This document shows positions 1-6,835 of a stretch of 9,717 nucleotides of DNA, one piece after another. Each line of letters starts with the position of its first letter. The stretch's first letter is position 1. Both the position numbers and the translations under genes were made by a program. The stretch lies in the NCBI GenBank assembly GCA_002430925.1, contig DJDD01000134.1, positions 17,605 to 27,321 of the forward strand. The letters run 5' to 3'. Source of the DNA: Flavobacteriales bacterium UBA5933. Its GTDB lineage: Bacteria; Bacteroidota; Bacteroidia; Flavobacteriales; Weeksellaceae. Under the pieces are notes generated by a model. That model worked only from the letters and a program-made list of their open reading frames with translations. It did no database searches and was not told the DNA's origin.

Positions 1-26
1 GCTAAGGCACCGCCTTAATTGTGATG

Positions 27-57
27 CAAATATAGAACGAAAATTCATATCTCCAAA
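27..57 (-). promoter_or_regulatory. Bacteroidota-type promoter reading off the left edge
   Basis: On the minus strand TTTG (57-54) is followed by exactly 19 bases and then TATATTTG (34-27). This matches the Bacteroidota housekeeping sigma-factor consensus TTTG-N19-TAnnTTTG at every defined base. The expected transcription start is about four bases past the final G, near position 23. The transcribed gene lies outside the window. The minus-strand bases 11-1 (GGTGCCTTAGC) would fit the first 11 bases of a tRNA, with a 7-base acceptor strand followed by T8, A9, G10 and C11, but too little is visible to call it. Confidence 0.7.
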
Positions 58-117
58 CCTTTTTTTTAATATTTTTTCAGTAGTAAATCTATCTTATTCA
101 TTTACCGATAAATAAAG

Positions 118-147
118 TTAAAAAAAAATTAAAAAAAATATTTTTTT
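118..147. other. A-tract/T-tract region, possibly curved DNA
   Basis: Two runs of eight or more A are followed by a run of seven T. Seven A, TA and seven T form a 16-base palindrome at 132-147. Phased A-tracts of this kind can bend DNA or act as an UP-like element for a promoter on either side. Here they lie between the leftward promoter and the outer-membrane protein gene. A regulatory role is inference, since such tracts also arise by chance in very AT-rich DNA. Confidence 0.3.
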
Positions 148-172
148 AACTTTTAATAGATAATTAACAGTT

Positions 173-220
173 CATTTTTGCAATCAAATTTTTAGAATTC
201 ATAACAAATCATCATATTTG
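173..220 (+). promoter_or_regulatory. Candidate weak promoters for the outer-membrane protein operon
   Basis: Two sites resemble the -7 element TAnnTTTG with one mismatch each: CATTTTTG at 173-180 and CATATTTG at 213-220. Neither has a TTTG exactly 19 bases upstream. The first has CTTT at 150-153 and the second TTTT at 190-193. Either could drive the gene at 250, with a leader of about 66 or 26 bases. A directly repeated nonamer, TTAGAATTC, lies at 192-200 and 225-233, flanking the second site. Confidence 0.35.
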
Positions 221-249
221 CGTATTAGAATTCTATTATAACATTCATA

Positions 250-1530
250 ATGAAGTGGATTATTTGCAGTTTATCACTTTTTAGCGTGGTAACAATTAAA
301 GCCCAAAATGTATCGGTTTCCCCTTATTCAGCTTACGGATTAGGAGATCAATTGTTTGATAATAATGTTGAACAAGGTGGTATGGGAGGAATATCAACAG
401 TTCCAACTAACCCTTATGGTCAAAGTGCTAATTTCTCTAATCCAGCAGCAAATCGAAATTTACGTATGACAAATTTTAATGCTAGTGCTAGTGGAGCAAA
501 TTATAGTTTTAAATCAAATACTGATAAACAAACCTCAGGAAAATTTAATGTATCTAATATATCATTAGCATTTCCTGTAGGAACTAAAGGTAGTTTTGGA
601 TTAGGTTTTCAACCTTTCACGGGATTAGGATATAATATTCAGAATACTAACGAAAGAAATAATGTTTCACAAACTAGTCAATTACAAGGTAACGGAGGTT
701 TAAATAGTATTCATGCATTTTATTCTCGAAACTTATCTAAAGAATTCTCTTTAGGTTTACGTGTTAATTATTTATTTGGAGAATTAACGAGACATGAAAT
801 ATTAGCGGTAGACGAGGCAAGTTTAGCTGTAGATTATAGTAATAAAGCTAATTATAGAGGAGCACAATTTACTTTAGGTTCTATGTATTCTAAAAAAATT
901 GGTAAAATACATAATTTAAATATTGGAGCTACGTATACGTTTGGTGCAAATTTAAAAACAGATTATACAGATTTAACAACAACCTATACTTATGTAGGTA
1001 CAACACAATCTTATGTAGATACGATTTCTATTTCTAGAAATAGTGCAGCACGAACAAAGTTACCTCAAACTTTTGCTTTAGCAACATCTTATTCTAAAGA
1101 TAATACTTGGTCTATAGCTTTAGAAGCAAAATATAATACATGGTCAGATTTTAAACAACCATTTTCATATAGTAATTCAACATATTCTAATACAAAATAT
1201 AAAAATAATGTACGATTAGCTCTTGGAGGGTATTGGATTCCTGACTTCAATAGTTACAAAAGTTATTTAGATCGAGTGATATATAGAGGAGGGGTATTTT
1301 ATCAATCAGCTCAGTATTCAATGTATGGAACAGATATAGATTCATATGGAGCTTCAGTAGGAGTAGGTTTACCTGTTGGTAAACAAAATGATGCATCTAT
1401 GATGAATATATCATTAGAATATAGCAAAAGAGGTAAAACTGATAATAACTTGATAAAAGAGAATTATATCGGAATTAAAATTGGTTTTGATATTAATGAT
1501 ATTTGGTTTAGAAAAAGAGTTATTGATTAA
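250..1530 (+). CDS. Putative outer-membrane beta-barrel protein (FadL/OmpP1-like, Bacteroidota family)
   Basis: The 426-residue product is an exported protein without an assigned substrate. Residues 1-18 form a signal peptide with a short n-region (MK), a hydrophobic core and a likely cleavage after A18 in KAQN, a common Bacteroidota junction. The mature N terminus carries SPYSAYGLGDQ and then GGMGG, the opening seen in a broad group of Bacteroidota outer-membrane proteins distantly related to FadL-type porins. The rest alternates polar and hydrophobic residues with many Tyr, Asn, Ser and Gly, as expected for amphipathic strands, and ends with strand-like segments (NIGATYTFGAN, GIKIGFDIN). 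The start is set by the signal peptide, and an in-frame stop 24 bases upstream excludes a longer protein. It lies 35 bases before lptC and probably shares its transcript. From memory, flavobacterial relatives occupy the same position upstream of lptC. The envelope location is well supported, but the function is unknown. Confidence 0.8.
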   Translation: MKWIICSLSLFSVVTIKAQNVSVSPYSAYGLGDQLFDNNVEQGGMGGISTVPTNPYGQSANFSNPAANRNLRMTNFNASASGANYSFKSNTDKQTSGKFNVSNISLAFPVGTKGSFGLGFQPFTGLGYNIQNTNERNNVSQTSQLQGNGGLNSIHAFYSRNLSKEFSLGLRVNYLFGELTRHEILAVDEASLAVDYSNKANYRGAQFTLGSMYSKKIGKIHNLNIGATYTFGANLKTDYTDLTTTYTYVGTTQSYVDTISISRNSAARTKLPQTFALATSYSKDNTWSIALEAKYNTWSDFKQPFSYSNSTYSNTKYKNNVRLALGGYWIPDFNSYKSYLDRVIYRGGVFYQSAQYSMYGTDIDSYGASVGVGLPVGKQNDASMMNISLEYSKRGKTDNNLIKENYIGIKIGFDINDIWFRKRVID

Positions 1531-1565
1531 TTTTGGATCAAAAGAATATAAAAAATAAAACAAAA

Positions 1566-2141
1566 ATGAATAAAAATGCATATCGATATCTAAATTTCGT
1601 ATTTAGTTTTTTATGCATTTTTATTCTTCTTTTTTCTTGCAACAAAGAAAAACCATCAGCGTTGAAGAAAAAAGTTATATTTCCTAATCGTACACTTATC
1701 AATGCCAATATAATTACCAAAGATTCTGGTAGAATATCGGCTAATATTCATTCTCCCTTAATTGAAGAATATACAAGTGTTGATTCTCCTTATACAATTT
1801 TTAGAAAAGGACTTCATTTAAATTTTTATCAAGCAGGACACGAAAAACCTGTTTATTTTCAAGCTAATTGGGGTAAATTAAGTGATATGACTGGTATTTA
1901 TGAGGGGAGAGGAAATGTAATTATAGTGAATGAAAAAGGTGATTCGCTAAAAAGCGAACAAGTATTTTGGGATAAAAAAAGAAAGACAGTATATACGTCA
2001 AAAATTGTTTATTTGATAAGTAGTAAAGGAGATTCATTGAAAGCTAGTAATGGATTACAAGGAACAGATGATTTAGAAAATTATACTTTATTCAATAACC
2101 AAGGCTATATGTATGTTGACGATAAGGATCAAAAATTTTAA
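1566..2141 (+). CDS. lptC: LptC-like LPS export protein, lipoprotein form
   Basis: The 191-residue product resembles LptC of Bacteroidota. LptC is the periplasmic component of the Lpt system that passes LPS from the LptBFG transporter to LptA. I chose the ATG at 1566: it places a hydrophobic segment at residues 9-24 directly before Cys25 in the lipobox LFSC, a type II signal peptide. A TTG at 1533 in the same frame would add 11 polar residues (MDQKNIKNKTK) before the signal peptide and is unlikely. The C-terminal half shows the family pattern of a glycine-rich strand (GRGNVIIVNEKGDSLKSE), then VFWDKKRKTVYT and a second GDSLKASNG. Escherichia coli LptC is anchored by a transmembrane helix, whereas this one should be anchored by lipid. 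Which membrane carries it cannot be read from the sequence. It sits between the barrel gene and ppiD, 35 and 105 bases away. Confidence 0.82.
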   Translation: MNKNAYRYLNFVFSFLCIFILLFSCNKEKPSALKKKVIFPNRTLINANIITKDSGRISANIHSPLIEEYTSVDSPYTIFRKGLHLNFYQAGHEKPVYFQANWGKLSDMTGIYEGRGNVIIVNEKGDSLKSEQVFWDKKRKTVYTSKIVYLISSKGDSLKASNGLQGTDDLENYTLFNNQGYMYVDDKDQKF

Positions 2142-2203
2142 TAATATTTAAAAAAAAGGTGATTCTTGTTGTATCTTCTATTTTATTTTTCAATGTATTG
2201 TCG

Positions 2204-2211
2204 TATTTTCG
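2204..2211 (+). promoter_or_regulatory. Possible degenerate -7 element before the foldase gene
   Basis: TATTTTCG differs from TAnnTTTG at one base and lies 35 bases before the ATG at 2247. No TTTG is found near the expected -33 position. The 105-base gap after lptC is longer than within a tight operon, so an internal promoter is possible, but this element alone is weak evidence. Read-through from upstream is equally likely. Confidence 0.25.
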
Positions 2212-2246
2212 CCACCTAATTATAGAAATAACATTAAAAAGAAATA

Positions 2247-4406
2247 ATGGCAGTTTTAGGAGAAATTCGTAAAAAAACTTGGCTTGTCTTCGTTGTAATC
2301 GGGCTTGCAATGTTAGCTTTCGTTGCGGGAGATTTGTTTGGAGAAAACTCAAGAATAAGACAATTATTCACAGGTGATCCATCTGTAGTAGGTAAAGTTA
2401 ATGGGGAACCTATTAGTATCGCTGAATATCAAAGTGCATACGATGCAACGCAAAGAATGTACGAGAATCAAGGTCAATCTGCAACTCCAAATCAAATAGC
2501 ACAACAGACTTGGAATAGTTTAGTTAGCCAAAAAGTATTAAAACAACATGCTGAAAAATTAGGATTAAAAGTAGGTGATGTTGAATTCTGGAATTATGTT
2601 GCTCAAAATTTCGGAATGTCTTCTGGTACTGAAGCTCAGCAACAAATAGCTCAATTAGAAGCTAGCGCTGCTACTAATCCTGAAGCACAACAACAATACA
2701 AAGGTTGGTTACAAACATCAGAACAAATAAAATTACAATTATTATCTCAAAAATATTTTGGATATGTAATGGCTGGTACTGCTGTAACTAATAAAGAAGC
2801 AGATATTCAACAAGCATTTAATATTTCTAATGCAAATATCCAATATGCTTTTGTTGATTACGCGTCTTTATCAAAAAAATTAAATGTTAAGGTTTCTGAT
2901 GATGAGATTTCTGCTTACGAAGCAAAATACCCTAAGTTATTTAAAGCTGAAGGTTTAGTTAAGTTAAGCTATACTTATTTTCCTGCGGGAGCTTCTCCAG
3001 CTGATCAAGCTGTAGCAGAAAATAATATAAAGAAATATTTGTCTACACAAATTATCCATGATGATGTAAACAATGTTACAGATACTATTCAAGGATTCGG
3101 ATCTACAAAAAATGATTCAATTTATGTAACACAAAACTCAGAAAAACCATTTATTTCTAACTATTTTACAAAATCTGAATTAGAACAAGCTCAATTAGGA
3201 ACAGAAGCAACTAACTTTTTAAAAACTGCTTCTATTGGACAAGTTGGAGGACCTTTTAAAGTAGGAAATACATATCAATTATATAAGCTTTCTAAAGCAA
3301 AAGAGATTAAAGATTCAGTAAAATCTAGTCATATTTTAATTACTTTTCAAGGAAGTAATGCTTCAAGTCCTGTAAAAAGAACAAAAGAAGAAGCTAAAAA
3401 ATTAGCTGAAGAAATATTAGCTCAAGTTAAAGCAAATCCTTCATCATTTGGTGAATTAGCTTCAACAAAGTCTGATGATAAATCTTCTGCTGTTAAAAAT
3501 GGAAGTATTGGTTGGGTTGGAAAAAACAATCAATTAGATCAAACTTTCAATGGATTTATTTTTTCTAAGCCTGTAGGAACTGTTGATATGGTAGAATCTC
3601 AATTCGGATATCATATTATTAAAGTTGAAGATGCTAAAAATAAAACAGGATATCAAGTTGCTAATATCGTTAAAACAATAGAGCCATCAAAAGAAACAAC
3701 AGAAAAAGCATTCACAAATGCTAGAACATACGTTCAGAATGTTGAAAATAAATCATTAAATGATTTTAAAAATATAGCTAAAAAAGGAGGTTATTTGAAT
3801 AACACAACTGACGGAATAGAGCGTTATGCTTCTGTTGGACAAGATATTCCTAATGATCAAGATGCTGATATTTTGAAATGGGCTTTTGATAAAAAATCTA
3901 AAGCAGGAGCTACAAATTTATTTACATCTACAACAGGTGATTATATTGTTGTTCATTTAGTTGAAAAATTTGATAAAGGTTTAGCAAATCCAAGTGTTGT
4001 TCGCCAATATGTAGAACCAGTTTTAATGCACGAAAAAGTTGCTAAATTAGTTGATGAACAAGTTGCTAATGGAGGTTTAAATACTTTTGTATCTAAATAT
4101 GGAGCGAAAAAAGGTAATGCAACAGTTAACTTTTCTAACTCTAACTTAAATGGTGTAGGTCTAGAGCCTAAAGTTGTTGGTGCTGCTTTTGGAGTAAAAG
4201 TGAATCAATCTTCTAAAGCTATTGCAGGTAATGCAGGTGTTTTCTACATTATTCCAGTAACTCAACAAATAGAGAAAAATCAAAAAGGAACAATGATTTT
4301 AGAAAACTTAAATCGTCAATTACAAGGAGAGTTTCAACAAACATTGTTACAATCATTGATTCAAGCTGCTGATGTAGTTGATAATCGTGGTACAGCATTA
4401 AGATAA
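2247..4406 (+). CDS. ppiD: Peptidyl-prolyl cis-trans isomerase, PpiD/SurA-like membrane-anchored foldase
   Basis: The 719-residue protein is a periplasmic folding factor held in the inner membrane by one N-terminal helix (about residues 12-28, after the basic stretch RKK at 8-10). This is PpiD topology, with no cleavable signal peptide. An N-terminal SurA_N-like chaperone region starts with VVGKVNGEPISIAEYQSAYD at about residues 47-66. A parvulin (rotamase) domain spans about 355-462. It shows the SSHILI strand with H362, the SIGWVG turn and the closing FGYHIIKVED with H456, the standard parvulin signatures. The remaining ~250 residues are a C-terminal chaperone region without recognised motifs. 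Bacteroidota homologues are usually about 700 residues, so it is full length. It is expected to help outer-membrane proteins fold after Sec export, which fits its position beside a barrel protein and lptC. Naming it ppiD or surA is partly convention. Confidence 0.88.
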   Translation: MAVLGEIRKKTWLVFVVIGLAMLAFVAGDLFGENSRIRQLFTGDPSVVGKVNGEPISIAEYQSAYDATQRMYENQGQSATPNQIAQQTWNSLVSQKVLKQHAEKLGLKVGDVEFWNYVAQNFGMSSGTEAQQQIAQLEASAATNPEAQQQYKGWLQTSEQIKLQLLSQKYFGYVMAGTAVTNKEADIQQAFNISNANIQYAFVDYASLSKKLNVKVSDDEISAYEAKYPKLFKAEGLVKLSYTYFPAGASPADQAVAENNIKKYLSTQIIHDDVNNVTDTIQGFGSTKNDSIYVTQNSEKPFISNYFTKSELEQAQLGTEATNFLKTASIGQVGGPFKVGNTYQLYKLSKAKEIKDSVKSSHILITFQGSNASSPVKRTKEEAKKLAEEILAQVKANPSSFGELASTKSDDKSSAVKNGSIGWVGKNNQLDQTFNGFIFSKPVGTVDMVESQFGYHIIKVEDAKNKTGYQVANIVKTIEPSKETTEKAFTNARTYVQNVENKSLNDFKNIAKKGGYLNNTTDGIERYASVGQDIPNDQDADILKWAFDKKSKAGATNLFTSTTGDYIVVHLVEKFDKGLANPSVVRQYVEPVLMHEKVAKLVDEQVANGGLNTFVSKYGAKKGNATVNFSNSNLNGVGLEPKVVGAAFGVKVNQSSKAIAGNAGVFYIIPVTQQIEKNQKGTMILENLNRQLQGEFQQTLLQSLIQAADVVDNRGTALR

Positions 4407-4428
4407 TCATATCTATCATAAAATTACT

Positions 4429-4462
4429 AAGCCATCAAAATTTAATTTTGATGGCTTTTTTT
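4429..4462 (+). terminator. Rho-independent terminator of the envelope gene cluster
   Basis: A perfect 13-bp stem (4429-4441 with 4445-4457) closes a 3-base loop and runs into a T tract ending at 4462. It lies 22 bases after the ppiD stop codon and separates this cluster from the symporter. The A-rich 5' side could also let it work weakly on the other strand, but no minus-strand gene ends here. Confidence 0.9.
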
Positions 4463-4504
4463 ATGTTTAATAGTTAATATTATGTTAATGATAAATAGTT
4501 TGTT

Positions 4505-4512
4505 TAAATTTG
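4505..4512 (+). promoter_or_regulatory. -7 element abutting the symporter start codon
   Basis: TAAATTTG matches the Bacteroidota -7 consensus exactly and ends three bases before the ATG at 4516. With the usual spacing the transcript would begin at or next to the A of the ATG, so the mRNA would be leaderless. The -33 site is poor: only TATG at 4481-4484, 20 bases upstream, where TTTG is expected. Confidence 0.55.
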
Positions 4513-4515
4513 TAA

Positions 4516-5679
4516 ATGAACAAACTTAAAAACAATCTACTACTTAGGATTATAATTTCTATTATATTAGGAATTATTTTAGGGCAATTTATTCCAGAAT
4601 TTATTGGAAGAATATTCATTACTTTCAATAAATTATTTAGTGAATTACTAAACTTTATGATACCATTAATTATTATTGGTTTAATAATTCCATCAATTGG
4701 ACGTTTAGGGCAAACGGCTGGTAAATTATTGTTAACAATGGTTTTACTGGCATATGGTTCAACAATTTTTTCAGGTTTATTAGCTTATATTTCAAGTATG
4801 TCTTTATTTCCTTTTCTATTGGAAAATCAAACAGGACAACTTAATTTAGGAAATGCAGCCAATGAATATTTACCTTATTTTACTATTGAATTTCCTCCAC
4901 TATTAGGAGTTATGTCTGCATTAGTTTTATCATTTTTATTAGGTATTGGTTTATCAAAATTAAGAAATTCAACTTTTGAAAAATTTTCAATTGATTTTGA
5001 ATTTATTATTACTTATCTGATACAATCGTTAATCATCCCATTATTACCTATTTTTATTTTTGGGATTTTTCTAAATATGTCTCATTCTGGTCAAGTAGTT
5101 GTCGTATTAAATGTATTTATAAAAATTATAGGTGTAATTTTTATTTTACATGTACTATTATTATTAATACAGTTTTCTATTGCAGGTGTAATTGCAAAGA
5201 AAAATCCTTTAAAATTATTAAAACTAATGTTACCAGCTTATTTTACAGCATTGGGGACACAGTCCTCTGCTGCAACAATCCCAGTTACATTAGCTCAAGT
5301 TAAAAAAATGGGTGTTACTGAAGATGTAGCGAATTTTGCAGTTCCTTTGTCTGCAACGATTCATTTGTCGGGTAGTATGCTTAAAATTGTATGCTGTTGT
5401 ATTGCTTTAATGTTAATACAGGGAATGAATATTGATTTCTTAGAATTTTTAGGGTTTATGATGATGCTTGGTATAGCAATGGTTGCAGCACCAGGGGTGC
5501 CAGGAGGAGCTATAATGGCAGCAATAGGTATCATAGGATCAATGTTAGGTTTTAGTCCAGAAAATCAAGCATTGATGATTGCTCTTTATATTTCAATGGA
5601 TAGTTTTGGTACAGCTGGTAATGTTACTGGAGATGGTGCTTTAACTCTGATGTTGGATACAATTTTTAAGAAGAAATAA
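4516..5679 (+). CDS. DAACS-family cation symporter with altered binding-site residues
   Basis: The 387-residue integral membrane protein belongs to the dicarboxylate/amino acid:cation symporter family (SLC1/GltPh fold) and is slightly shorter than GltPh. Hydrophobic helices fill residues 8-235. The transport core is recognisable: hairpin 1 (GTQSSAATIPVT, 247-258), TM7 (PLSATIHLSGS, 277-287), hairpin 2 (PGVPGGA, 326-332) and TM8 (DSFGTAGNVTGD, 362-373). Compared with GltPh, TM7 NMDGT is HLSGS, so the sodium ligands equivalent to N310 and D312 are His283 and Ser285. The arginine that holds acidic side chains (R397) is Gly365. R276 in hairpin 1 is Gln249. D394, N401 and D405 are kept as Asp362, Asn369 and Asp373. 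The family call is secure, but glutamate, aspartate or C4-dicarboxylate as substrate is doubtful, and sodium coupling may differ. It is transcribed alone between two terminators. Confidence 0.88.
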   Translation: MNKLKNNLLLRIIISIILGIILGQFIPEFIGRIFITFNKLFSELLNFMIPLIIIGLIIPSIGRLGQTAGKLLLTMVLLAYGSTIFSGLLAYISSMSLFPFLLENQTGQLNLGNAANEYLPYFTIEFPPLLGVMSALVLSFLLGIGLSKLRNSTFEKFSIDFEFIITYLIQSLIIPLLPIFIFGIFLNMSHSGQVVVVLNVFIKIIGVIFILHVLLLLIQFSIAGVIAKKNPLKLLKLMLPAYFTALGTQSSAATIPVTLAQVKKMGVTEDVANFAVPLSATIHLSGSMLKIVCCCIALMLIQGMNIDFLEFLGFMMMLGIAMVAAPGVPGGAIMAAIGIIGSMLGFSPENQALMIALYISMDSFGTAGNVTGDGALTLMLDTIFKKK

Positions 5680-5691
5680 ATTTAAATAATA

Positions 5692-5725
5692 AAAAAAGAG
5701 GTTTACGTCTGTAAACCTCTTTTTT
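5692..5725. terminator. Bidirectional terminator between the symporter gene and pheS
   Basis: A perfect 15-bp stem (5692-5706 with 5711-5725) closes a 4-base loop, with an A run on the left arm and a T run on the right arm. It lies 12 bases after the symporter stop and 16 bases after the end of pheS on the opposite strand, so one hairpin can end both convergent transcripts. Confidence 0.9.
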
Positions 5726-5741
5726 ATATATTATTTATTGT

Positions 5742-6761
5742 TTAAAATAATTCAGATTTAAATTGCTCTAAGAAACGTTTATCATTCTCAGTGTATAATC
5801 TGATATCTCCAATTTGATATAGTAATAAAGCAATACGCTCTATTCCCATTCCAAATGCATAACCAGAGTATTTTTCAGGATCAATATCTACATTACGTAA
5901 TACGTTAGGATCAACCATTCCACATCCCATAATCTCTAACCATCCAGTACCTTTTGTCATACGATAATCAGTTTCTGTTTCTAATCCCCAATATACATCA
6001 ACTTCTGCAGAAGGTTCTGTAAATGGAAAATAAGATGGACGTAAGCGTATTTCAGACTTTCCAAATAATTCTGTTGTAAAATAACTTAATGTTTGTTTTA
6101 GATCTGCAAAAGAAACTCCTTCGTCAATATATAAACCTTCAATTTGATGAAACATCATATGAGAACGAGAAGAAATAGCTTCATTACGATAAACTCTTCC
6201 AGGCGCTAAAAATCGCATAGGAGGTTTATGTGTTTCCATGTGTCGTATTTGTGTAGAAGAAGTATGCGTTCTAAGAACGATATCAGGATTTTTTTCTATA
6301 AAAAATGTATCTTGCATATCACGAGCTGGGTGATATGTAGGAAGATTAAGAGCTGTAAAATTATGCCAATCATCTTCAATTTCTGGTCCTTCTGATACAC
6401 TAAATCCAATACGATTAAATATTTCTATAATTCTATTTTTAGTAATATTTATCGGGTGACGAGATCCTAAAGAAAAAGGTTCACCTGGTTTAGTTAAATC
6501 TAATGAAGAATCTGAATTACCTTCATTTGATATATCATTTTTAAGAGTTGTAGATTTCTCTGTTGCTAATGTTTTTAACTCATTTACAACTTGACCAAAT
6601 TCTTTTTTTTCTTCGTTTGGAACTGATTTGAATTGTGTAAATAAATCAGTTAAAATTCCTTTTTTTCCTAAAAATTTAATTCTGAATTCTTCAATTTCAG
6701 ACGCATTAGTTGAATGAAAGTTTTTTACTTCCTCAATATATTTTTTGATTTGGTCAATCAT
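5742..6761 (-). CDS. pheS: Phenylalanine--tRNA ligase alpha subunit
   Basis: The 339-residue product is the catalytic subunit of phenylalanyl-tRNA synthetase, which forms an alpha2-beta2 enzyme with PheT to charge tRNA-Phe. Residues 1 to about 85 are the N-terminal helical arm that contacts tRNA. The class II catalytic core follows from about residue 100. It begins with GSRHPINITKNRI and includes motif 2 (FLAPGRVYRNE with SSRSHMMFHQIEGLYID) and motif 3 (GMGIER, 304-309). Ala302 in YAFGMG matches the alanine that sets the size of the amino-acid pocket in other bacteria (A294 in E. coli). Length is normal for the phylum and no key residue is missing. The gene stands without pheT in the window, as is common in Bacteroidota. 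It has its own promoter 22-52 bases upstream. The start sits after AGGAA, a plausible weak ribosome-binding site. Confidence 0.97.
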   Translation of the reverse strand: MIDQIKKYIEEVKNFHSTNASEIEEFRIKFLGKKGILTDLFTQFKSVPNEEKKEFGQVVNELKTLATEKSTTLKNDISNEGNSDSSLDLTKPGEPFSLGSRHPINITKNRIIEIFNRIGFSVSEGPEIEDDWHNFTALNLPTYHPARDMQDTFFIEKNPDIVLRTHTSSTQIRHMETHKPPMRFLAPGRVYRNEAISSRSHMMFHQIEGLYIDEGVSFADLKQTLSYFTTELFGKSEIRLRPSYFPFTEPSAEVDVYWGLETETDYRMTKGTGWLEIMGCGMVDPNVLRNVDIDPEKYSGYAFGMGIERIALLLYQIGDIRLYTENDKRFLEQFKSELF

Positions 6762-6782
6762 AATTTCCTATCAATTTGATTA

Positions 6783-6813
6783 CAAATTTAACAGTTAATA
6801 GACTTATAACAAA
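6783..6813 (-). promoter_or_regulatory. pheS promoter, full Bacteroidota consensus
   Basis: On the minus strand TTTG (6813-6810), exactly 19 bases, then TAAATTTG (6790-6783) matches TTTG-N19-TAnnTTTG at all defined positions. The predicted transcription start near 6779 leaves a leader of about 18 bases. No leader peptide or T-box-like structure fits in so short a leader, so attenuation control of pheS is unlikely for this transcript. Transcripts from the upstream lipoprotein gene may also read through, since no terminator separates them. Confidence 0.8.
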
Positions 6814-6835
6814 TTATTCTATGATTTTTATATTC

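Noticed and set aside
1533..1565. TTG start giving an 11-residue extension of LptC
   Set aside because: It would place polar residues before a normal lipoprotein signal peptide. The ATG at 1566 gives a standard length and a lipobox at Cys25.
1538..1720. 60-residue minus-strand frame opposite lptC
   Set aside because: It is hydrophobic only because it is the complement of the A-rich start of lptC, and it has no promoter or conserved motif.
2092..2352. 86-residue minus-strand frame across the lptC-ppiD gap
   Set aside because: It overlaps the 3' end of lptC and the 5' end of ppiD in antisense, with a basic, low-complexity composition and no recognisable domain.
6762..6800. Leader-peptide attenuator or T-box upstream of pheS
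   Set aside because: The predicted leader is only about 18 bases and holds no Phe-rich peptide or hairpin.
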